A DNA stretch of 64,000 nt from RPQJ01 sp963793005 (lineage in GTDB: Bacteria; Pseudomonadota; Gammaproteobacteria; Steroidobacterales; Steroidobacteraceae). Positions 58,044 through 64,000 of the stretch are shown piece after piece. The position numbers were made by a program, and so were the translations under genes. Under the pieces are notes generated by a model. That model saw only the letters and a program-made list of their open reading frames with translations, made no database searches and was not told the origin of the DNA. How positions within the stretch are numbered: position 1 is the stretch's first letter; each line of letters opens with the position of its first letter. The DNA lies in NCBI GenBank assembly GCA_963793005.1, contig CAWBYP010000002.1, positions 186,001 through 250,000 of the forward strand. Direction: 5' to 3'.

Positions 58044-60176
58044 TCAGCGTCGCCGGCCGGCGCTGATCACGTTCGACAGGCCCGAGAGGCGGCCCAGCAG
58101 GCGGCTCAGTTCCTCCAGTCCATGCACGGTCACGGTCATGTCGACCGTCGCGGTGTTCTCTGCCGTGTTGGTCACCGTGTTCATGGTCTCGATGCTGATG
58201 TGTTCGTCCGCCAGCACCGACGAGATGTCGCGCACCAGGCCGCGCCGGTCGAAGGCCTCGACGCGGACGGCGACCGGGAAGGTGCGCTCGGGCGACGGCC
58301 GTCCCCAGTCGACCGCCAGCACGCGCCGTGGCTGGATGTCGCGCAGCCTGACCAGGTTTGCGCAGTCGGCGCGGTGGATGCTGACGCCCCGCCCGAGCGT
58401 GATGTAGCCGGCGATCGGCTCCGGCGGGACCGGCCGGCAACAGCGGGCGATCGTGTTCAGCAGGTCGCCGACACCGTCCACCACCATGCCGCCGGTCGCG
58501 TCGTGGCCGGCAGTCCGCGTGGGTGCCTTGAGCCTGGCCGGCTCCTTCTCGTGCTGGCGGCGCTGGATGGCGCCGGCCACCTGTGCCACGGTCACTTCGC
58601 CGTTGCCGAGTCCTACGTAGAGCGCGTCCGCGTCGGGAAGCCTCAGCTCATCCAGGATCTCCGGCAATGGCAGGCCGCGCACGCCGAGCCGATCGATCTC
58701 CCGCTCGAATATCTGCCGGCCATGTTCGCGACTCTGGCCTTCGTCGAGCTTGCGGAACCAGCTGCGCACCTTGCTTCGGTTGCGGGGCGAGGCCAGGAAT
58801 CCGAGCGACGGCACCAGCCAGTCGCGGCTGGGGTTGGGCTGTTTCCCCGTGATGATCTCGACGGTGTCGCCGTTGGCGAGGTGGTGCCCAAGCGACACCA
58901 TCCGGCCATTCACCTTCGCGCCCCGGCAACGGTGGCCGAGATTCGTGTGCACGTGGTAGGCGAAGTCGAGCGGTGTAGCGCCGCGCGGAAGGTCCACGAC
59001 CTCGCCCTTGGGGCTCAGCGCATACACGCGATCCTCGAAGATCTCGGACTGCAGGCTGTCGAGCAGGTCCGGCTCCAGTCCGGCGCGTGCGCTCGGCTCG
59101 AGCAGTTGCCGCAGCCAGTTGATCTTCTGCTGGAAGCTGGACTCGGCGCGACGGCCCTCCTTGTACTGCCAGTGCGCGGCGACACCGAGCTCGGCGTGGT
59201 CGTGCATCTCGCGGGTGCGGATCTGGACCTCGAGCGGCAGGCGACCGGGGCCGATGACCGCCGTGTGCAGCGAACGGTAGTTGTTGTCCTTCGGCGTCGC
59301 GATGTAGTCGTCGAATTCCCCCGGCAGATAGGCCCACAGGCCGTGGACGATGCCGAGCGCCGCGTAACACTCGGCGACGGTTTCGACCTGGATCCGGACG
59401 GCGAGCACGTCCATGACCTGCTCGAAGGCAAGCGCCTTGCGCTTCATCTTCCGGTAGATGCTGTAAATGTGCTTCGGGCGGCCGCTGATCTCGCCGCTGA
59501 TGCCCGCCTTGGCCAGTTCCCTGCCGATCAGGCCCTGGACGTCCGCGATGTAGCGTTCGCGCTCTTCGCGCTTCGACTTGAGCCAGCCTGCGATCCGTTT
59601 GTATTCGTCGGGCTCGCTGTAGCGGAAGGCCAGGTCCTCAAGTTCCCACTTGATCTGCCAGATTCCGAGTCGGTTTGCGAGTGGCGCGTAGATCTCGCGC
59701 GTTTCGAGCGCCGCCCAGCGCTGCTCGGCGGACGGCGCCTCCTTCATGTTGCGCAGGCGCACGAGCTGCAGCGCCAGCCTGAGCAGCACCAGGCGCACGT
59801 CAGACGCCAGCGACAGCAGCAGCTTGCGTACTCCTTCCGCCTGCTGAGGCTTCATTGGCTGGCCGGGGTTCCAGTCCGCCGGGATCCCGATGCCCACGAC
59901 GCGTTCGACCTCGCGGGCGAGGCGAACTGCCGTCGCACCGAAATAATCCTCGGCCCGTGCGTCGTCCAGCGCGCCTTCCTCGAGCCAGGGGATCAGCAGT
60001 CCTGCGAGCACCAGGTCCTCGTCCACCCTCAGTTCGGCCAGCAACGAGGCAAGCTCGAGACTGTGGGCAGCCGCGCCGGCCGGCGCGAGTGCCTGGAGCA
60101 GCTCGAGGGCGGCGCGGACGCGAGGCGTCTGGGACTCGGGGTCGAATTCGGCGGGCTTCACGGCGTGCGCTATCAT
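58044..60176 (-). CDS. relA: (p)ppGpp synthetase RelA
   Basis: A 710-residue RelA/SpoT-family protein that makes the stringent-response alarmone on ribosomes. The N-terminal region shows no HD hydrolase motif (LASLLAELRVDEDLVLAGLL), as in RelA. The synthetase domain has GRPKHIYSIYRKMKRKALAFEQ and VMDVLAVRIQVETVAECYAALG, the acidic type of RelA. A TGS domain (YALSPKGEVVDLPRGATPLDFAYHVH) and a C-terminal ACT domain follow. The start at 60176 gives a normal RelA N-terminus; a GTG a few codons later is possible. It is divergent from ruvC. Confidence 0.93.
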   Translation of the reverse strand: MIAHAVKPAEFDPESQTPRVRAALELLQALAPAGAAAHSLELASLLAELRVDEDLVLAGLLIPWLEEGALDDARAEDYFGATAVRLAREVERVVGIGIPADWNPGQPMKPQQAEGVRKLLLSLASDVRLVLLRLALQLVRLRNMKEAPSAEQRWAALETREIYAPLANRLGIWQIKWELEDLAFRYSEPDEYKRIAGWLKSKREERERYIADVQGLIGRELAKAGISGEISGRPKHIYSIYRKMKRKALAFEQVMDVLAVRIQVETVAECYAALGIVHGLWAYLPGEFDDYIATPKDNNYRSLHTAVIGPGRLPLEVQIRTREMHDHAELGVAAHWQYKEGRRAESSFQQKINWLRQLLEPSARAGLEPDLLDSLQSEIFEDRVYALSPKGEVVDLPRGATPLDFAYHVHTNLGHRCRGAKVNGRMVSLGHHLANGDTVEIITGKQPNPSRDWLVPSLGFLASPRNRSKVRSWFRKLDEGQSREHGRQIFEREIDRLGVRGLPLPEILDELRLPDADALYVGLGNGEVTVAQVAGAIQRRQHEKEPARLKAPTRTAGHDATGGMVVDGVGDLLNTIARCCRPVPPEPIAGYITLGRGVSIHRADCANLVRLRDIQPRRVLAVDWGRPSPERTFPVAVRVEAFDRRGLVRDISSVLADEHISIETMNTVTNTAENTATVDMTVTVHGLEELSRLLGRLSGLSNVISAGRRR

Positions 60177-60284
60177 ACGCCGCTGTCGTAGCGTCTCCCG
60201 TGGGGTGAGGATTTGCCCAGGCTCAGTCGAGGTGGCCGGCGCTGGGCGCTTCCTTCCCGGGGCCACGCAACAGGTGGAGCGTCG

Positions 60285-60794
60285 GTGCGGATACTCGGGC
60301 TCGACCCGGGTTCCGTGGCGACCGGCTTTGGCGTCATCGACTGGGCCGGCGGCGAAGCGTGCTACGTCGCCAGCGGAGCGATCCGCACCAGTGGTGCTGA
60401 ATTCCCGCCGCGCCTGCGACAGATCTTCGAGGGCGTTCTCGAACTGATGCGCGAGTACCGGCCGGCAGAGGTTGCCATCGAGCGGGTGTTCATGCACCGC
60501 AATGCCGACAGTGCCCTGAAGCTGGGGCAGGCACGGGGTGCGGCGCTCTGCGCAGCGTTCTCGACCGATCCGATGGTATTTGAATACGCGCCGCGCGAAG
60601 TGAAGCTCGCGGTGGTGGGCAAGGGCGGGGCGCAGAAGGAGCAGGTGCAACTGATGGTGATGACGCTGCTCAAGATCAGCGGCGAACTCGGCCCGGACGC
60701 CGCGGATGCGATCGGCATTGCGCTATGCCACGCCTATTGCAGGCAGGCCAGGCTGGCGGTCGCGAGCGGCGCGGCAGCGGGGGTGACCCCGTGA
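60285..60794 (+). CDS. ruvC: Holliday junction resolvase RuvC
   Basis: A 169-residue endonuclease that cuts Holliday junctions. Catalytic residues Asp7 (ILGLDPGS), Glu66 (VAIERVFM), Asp138 and Asp141 (GPDAADAIGIA) all match the E. coli positions. The start is GTG at 60285 with GGAG about 7 bases upstream; the in-frame sequence before it is not conserved. Its stop overlaps ruvA as GTGA. Confidence 0.95.
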   Translation: MRILGLDPGSVATGFGVIDWAGGEACYVASGAIRTSGAEFPPRLRQIFEGVLELMREYRPAEVAIERVFMHRNADSALKLGQARGAALCAAFSTDPMVFEYAPREVKLAVVGKGGAQKEQVQLMVMTLLKISGELGPDAADAIGIALCHAYCRQARLAVASGAAAGVTP

Positions 60795-61390
60795 TCGGAT
60801 TCCTGCGCGGACGCCTTGCAGCAAAGCACCCGCCGTCGCTGGTGGTGGACGTGGGTGGCGTCGGCTACGAGGTCGAAGCGCCGATGTCCACGTTTTATGG
60901 CCTGCCGTCGGTCGGTGCCGAGGTCACGCTGCACACGCACCTCGTGGTGCGCGAGGATGCGCATGTCCTGTTCGGTTTCGGCACGGAGCGCGAGCGGAGC
61001 CTGTTCCGCGAGGTGATAAAGGTGTCGGGCGTCGGGCCGCGCATTGCGCTCGCGATCCTCTCCGGTATCAGCGTGGATGATTTCCACCGCTGCGTGGAGG
61101 CGGATGACGCGGCGACGCTGGTGCGCGTGCCGGGCATCGGACGAAAGACGGCGGAGCGCCTGATTATCGAAATGCGCGACCGGCTCAAGTTACTCGGCGG
61201 ACCGACGACCGGTGGGCTGCCTGGCGCGCCGGCCGGTGCCCAGTTGAGCCCGCAGGCCGAGGCCTTCAGCGCGCTGGTGGCGCTCGGTTACAAGCCCGCG
61301 GAGGTCACCCGGCTGCTGCAGAAGGTGGAGCCGTCGGTGACGTCCACCGAAGAGATGATCCGCCACGCACTGCGCGCGGCGGCAGGCTGA
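60791..61390 (+). CDS. ruvA: Holliday junction branch migration protein RuvA
   Basis: A 199-residue junction-binding protein. An N-terminal OB-fold (MIGFLRGRLAAKHPPSLVVDVGGVGYEV) is followed by helix-hairpin-helix repeats (KVSGVGPRIALAILSG, RVPGIGRKTAERLIIEMRD) and a C-terminal RuvB-binding domain (FSALVALGYKPAEVTRLL). The start is GTG, overlapping the ruvC stop. ruvB follows after 16 bases. Confidence 0.95.
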   Translation: MIGFLRGRLAAKHPPSLVVDVGGVGYEVEAPMSTFYGLPSVGAEVTLHTHLVVREDAHVLFGFGTERERSLFREVIKVSGVGPRIALAILSGISVDDFHRCVEADDAATLVRVPGIGRKTAERLIIEMRDRLKLLGGPTTGGLPGAPAGAQLSPQAEAFSALVALGYKPAEVTRLLQKVEPSVTSTEEMIRHALRAAAG

Positions 61391-61406
61391 CGGCGGAGTG
61401 CGCTGA

Positions 61407-62447
61407 ATGATCGAACAGGATCGCGTGATCTCGGCTGGCCCGCAGCGGGATGAAGAAGCTTACGACCGCGCCGTGCGGCCGAAGTCGCTCGCGGAATACG
61501 TGGGCCAGGCGCCGATGAAGGCGCAGATGGAGATTTTCATCCAGGCCGCGCGACAGCGCGGCGAGGCGCTGGACCACGTGCTGATCTTCGGCCCCCCGGG
61601 CCTCGGCAAGACCACGCTGGCGCACGTGATCGCCAACGAGCTCGGCGTGGGATTCAAGCAGACCTCGGGCCCGGTGCTCGAGCGGCCCGGCGACCTTGCG
61701 GCGCTGCTGACCAACCTGCAGCCAAATGAAATCCTGTTCGTCGACGAGATCCACCGCCTGAGCCCGGTGGTGGAGGAGATCCTCTACCCGGCGCTCGAGG
61801 ACTTCCAGCTCGACATCGTGATCGGGGAGGGACCTGGTGCCCGTTCGATCAAGATCGACCTGCCGCCCTTCACGCTGGTCGGTGCAACGACTCGCGCCGG
61901 ATTGCTGACCTCGCCGCTGCGCGACCGCTTCGGCATCGTGCAGCGCCTCGAGTTCTACGGTCGCGAGGACCTGCAGCGGATCGTCGAACGATCGGCCCGG
62001 ATCATGGGCGTGCCCGTCGACGAGCCTGGTGCCGCACGCATCGCCGAGCGGTCCAGGGGGACACCCCGCATCGCCAATCGGCTGCTGCGCCGGGTGAGGG
62101 ACTTTGCCGAGGTCAAGGCCGACGGACACGTGACTGACGGGGTGGCGCAGGGCGCGCTCGACCTGCTCGACGTGGACCCGCAGGGCTTCGACCCGATGGA
62201 TCGCAGGCTGATGCTGACGATCATCGAGAAATTCGACGGCGGCCCGGTCGGCGTGGACAGCCTCGCCGCGGCGCTGGGCGAGGAGCGCGGCACGATCGAG
62301 GACGTGATCGAGCCGTTCCTGATCCAGCAGGGCTACATTGCGCGCACGGCGCGCGGCCGCATCGCGAGCCGGAATGCATACCTTCACTTCGGCCTGACCC
62401 CGCCCGCGATCGAGCGGCCCGGTACCATCGGCCTCTTCGACGCATGA
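61407..62447 (+). CDS. ruvB: Holliday junction DNA helicase RuvB
   Basis: A 346-residue AAA+ motor that drives branch migration with RuvA. Walker A is FGPPGLGKTTLAHVIA, Walker B is ILFVDEIHRLSP, and VGATTRAGLLTSPLRDRFGIV carries sensor 1. The C-terminal winged helix ends FLIQQGYIARTARGRIAS. The tolQ gene follows after 12 bases; no ybgC lies between them. Confidence 0.96.
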   Translation: MIEQDRVISAGPQRDEEAYDRAVRPKSLAEYVGQAPMKAQMEIFIQAARQRGEALDHVLIFGPPGLGKTTLAHVIANELGVGFKQTSGPVLERPGDLAALLTNLQPNEILFVDEIHRLSPVVEEILYPALEDFQLDIVIGEGPGARSIKIDLPPFTLVGATTRAGLLTSPLRDRFGIVQRLEFYGREDLQRIVERSARIMGVPVDEPGAARIAERSRGTPRIANRLLRRVRDFAEVKADGHVTDGVAQGALDLLDVDPQGFDPMDRRLMLTIIEKFDGGPVGVDSLAAALGEERGTIEDVIEPFLIQQGYIARTARGRIASRNAYLHFGLTPPAIERPGTIGLFDA

Positions 62448-62459
62448 GGATTACAGACG

Positions 62460-63134
62460 ATGGGTGAACACAGCGCGCTCGACCTGGTCCTCGGTGCCAG
62501 TTTTGCCGTGCAATGCGTGCTCGCGCTGCTCGCAGCGGCTTCGGTCGTGTCCTGGGCCATCATCCTGCGCAAGCGCCGGGTGCTGAACGAGGCGCGCGAC
62601 ACTGCCGATGAGTTCGAGGACAAGTTCTGGTCCGGCGGGGACCTGGCGGTGCTGTACAAGTCGCTCGAGGGCGGGTCGCCGGTCGGCATGACCGGGGTCT
62701 TCGTCGCGGGCTTCAGGGAATTTTCGCGGTTGCGCCAGCGTGTGGGCCTCGGCAGCGGACAGCTGCTCGAGGGCAGTCGCCGTGCGATGAAGGTGGCGCA
62801 GCTGCGCGAGACGGATCGCCTCGAGCAGAACCTGGCAACGCTCGCGACCATCGGCTCGACCAGCCCCTACGTCGGCCTGTTCGGCACGGTGTGGGGCATC
62901 ATGGGTGCCTTCCAGGGCCTGGGGGCCGTGCAGCAGGCCACGCTCGCGACCGTCGCGCCTGCGATCGCCGAAGCCCTGATCGCGACGGCAATGGGCCTGT
63001 TCGCGGCAATTCCGGCGGTGATCGCCTACAACCGCTACGCCGACCAGGTCGGGCGTCTGGAACTGCGCTACGACACCTTCATGGAGGAGTTCTCGACCAT
63101 CCTGCAGCGCCACGCGGGCGTGGACGGCGACTGA
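62460..63134 (+). CDS. tolQ: TolQ, proton channel subunit of the Tol-Pal system
   Basis: A 224-residue inner-membrane protein with three membrane helices (AVQCVLALLAAASVVSWAIIL; LATIGSTSPYVGLFGTVWGIMGAF; and IAEALIATAMGLFAAIPAVIAYN). The GLFGTVWGIM and TAMGLFAAIPA stretches are the MotA/TolQ/ExbB channel motifs. With TolR it uses the proton gradient to energise TolA during outer-membrane constriction at division. Confidence 0.95.
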   Translation: MGEHSALDLVLGASFAVQCVLALLAAASVVSWAIILRKRRVLNEARDTADEFEDKFWSGGDLAVLYKSLEGGSPVGMTGVFVAGFREFSRLRQRVGLGSGQLLEGSRRAMKVAQLRETDRLEQNLATLATIGSTSPYVGLFGTVWGIMGAFQGLGAVQQATLATVAPAIAEALIATAMGLFAAIPAVIAYNRYADQVGRLELRYDTFMEEFSTILQRHAGVDGD

Positions 63135-63144
63135 GGGCGCATTG

Positions 63145-63588
63145 GTGAGAAACAAGCGCGGACGTCGGCTGATGGGCGAGATCAACGTCGTTCCCTACAT
63201 CGACGTGATGCTGGTGCTGCTGATCATCTTCATGGTGACGGCACCGATGCTGAGCCAGGGCATCAAGGTGGACCTGCCGAAGGCAGGAGCGGAACCTATC
63301 CAGCCAGACGACCTCGAGCCCCTGGTCCTGAGTATCGATCGCGAGGCGCTGATGTACCTGAACATCGGTGACCCCGGGCAGGCACTCGATGCCGATCGAG
63401 TGCTCGAAATAGCCTCTGCCGCGATGCGCAGGGAACCCGAGCGCCCCGTTCTGGTCAAGGCAGATACGGCCGTCGCCTATGGCCGTGTGGTGGAGGGGAT
63501 GGTGCTGCTGCAGCGTTCGGGTGCAAAGAAGGTCGGATTCGTGACGCAGCCGCCCGTCGCGGAGGCGCGCCCGCGCGCGCAACGCTGA
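63145..63588 (+). CDS. tolR: TolR, Tol-Pal system subunit
   Basis: A 147-residue ExbD/TolR protein with one N-terminal membrane helix carrying the essential aspartate (NVVPYIDVMLVLLIIFMV) and a periplasmic domain. The GTG at 63145 is taken as start; a TTG one codon earlier is also in frame. It lies 10 bases after tolQ. Confidence 0.93.
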   Translation: MRNKRGRRLMGEINVVPYIDVMLVLLIIFMVTAPMLSQGIKVDLPKAGAEPIQPDDLEPLVLSIDREALMYLNIGDPGQALDADRVLEIASAAMRREPERPVLVKADTAVAYGRVVEGMVLLQRSGAKKVGFVTQPPVAEARPRAQR

Positions 63589-63591
63589 GCC

Positions 63592-64000
63592 ATGGCGGGG
63601 TTTGCGCGCGAGCATCTGCGGCCCCTGGTCGGCTCGGCGGGCCTGCACCTGCTGTTGATAGCGCTCGTGGCGGGAATGGCGCTGCGCTGGACCAAGCCGC
63701 AGGAACCAGAGCAACTGGCGATCGAAGGCGTAGTGGTCGACGCGAACGACCTGCCGAAGTCCGTGCTCTCGGGAAAAGCGATACCGTCGCCACGGCCCGA
63801 ACCTGTGCCGCAACCGGTGCCTGAGCCCGCAAAGGAGGTGCTTCCCCCGCAGCCGGTCGAGGACACGCAGGCGCGTGAACGCGCCGAGGCTGACGCAGCC
63901 GAGCGTGTCCGTGTGGAGCAAGCACAGGCTGCGGAGCGTAAGGCCCGCGAGGAAGCCGCTGCAGTCGAGCGACTCAAGCAGGAGCAGGCCGACGCGCAGA
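63592..64000 (+). CDS. tolA: TolA, partial (3' end outside window)
   Basis: The first 136 codons of TolA. An N-terminal membrane helix (AGLHLLLIALVAGMALRW) precedes a Pro-rich segment (SPRPEPVPQPVPEPAKEV) and the start of a long Ala/Glu/Arg/Gln-rich helix (ERAEADAAERVRVEQAQ) that spans the periplasm in TolA. It begins 3 bases after tolR. The C-terminal Pal/TolB-binding domain lies beyond the window. Confidence 0.9.
   Translation, partial: MAGFAREHLRPLVGSAGLHLLLIALVAGMALRWTKPQEPEQLAIEGVVVDANDLPKSVLSGKAIPSPRPEPVPQPVPEPAKEVLPPQPVEDTQARERAEADAAERVRVEQAQAAERKAREEAAAVERLKQEQADAQ

Noticed and set aside
58122..60191. A 689-codon open frame on the plus strand opposite relA
   Set aside because: It is the shadow of relA; its translation is compositionally odd and has no recognisable domain.

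Overview
The window is high-G+C bacterial DNA (roughly two thirds G+C by eye) with dense, mostly operonic genes. The gene families point to a gammaproteobacterium: E. coli-type LexA boxes (CTGT-N8-ACAG), a lexA-imuA-imuB-dnaE2 cassette, an mlaFEDCB operon with mlaA nearby, the dapA / gcvR / bcp / bepA neighbourhood, ruvCAB followed by tolQRA, and a RelA without an obvious hydrolase motif. A wax ester synthase and a beta-oxidation-type cluster would suit a lipid- or steroid-degrading environmental lineage, but that placement is inference.

Layout. 1-7.5 kb: a partial RibD/DHFR-like gene, a small Lpp-like lipoprotein, then the LexA-controlled mutagenesis cassette. 7.2-12 kb: a small acidic protein, a CnoX-like thioredoxin, a DUF481 outer-membrane protein, serine deaminase, an SDR and a SixA-like phosphatase. 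12-18.6 kb (minus strand): an Rrf2 regulator and sufBCDSU-sufT-Rieske ferredoxin-sixA, with many 1-4 base overlaps. 18.7-22.6 kb: the Mla phospholipid transport genes, facing mlaA. 22.7-26.7 kb (minus strand): gcvR, bcp, a frameshifted PIN-PhoH gene, a BepA-like protease and mlaA, divergent from dapA. 27.8-31.9 kb: tRNA-Ser, class II aldolase, lipoprotein ApbE, a degenerate histidine phosphatase, a second peroxiredoxin, a GNAT and tRNA-Ala.

31.9-49.7 kb, between tRNA-Ala and tRNA-Arg, is the accessory part. It holds a MalT/LuxR-type regulator, a frameshifted acyl-CoA ligase, and a low-G+C DHFR-like gene flanked by integron attC-like sites. An eight-gene minus-strand operon follows (aldehyde dehydrogenase, Fe-dependent alcohol dehydrogenase, AMACR-like enzyme, enoyl-CoA hydratase, acyl-CoA dehydrogenase, SDR, esterase, wax ester synthase), divergent from a frameshifted secreted sulfatase. 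Similar C-run/G-run palindromes precede the ligase and lie between the operon and the sulfatase, so one regulator could control all of them. Read together, the genes could release a sulfate ester, oxidise the alcohol to an acyl-CoA, degrade it, and store part of it as wax ester.

49.8-64 kb returns to core genes: a GNAT, two unrecognised proteins, yaeQ, sucA-sucB-lpd, relA, ruvCAB and tolQRA (tolA cut by the window end).

A palindromic element containing GGGGACATTCCCC occurs twice: as an in-frame insertion in imuB and as a long hairpin between lpd and relA. Four apparent single-base insertions break three genes (phoH-like, ligase, sulfatase twice). They may be sequencing errors or real decay; the sequence alone cannot decide.
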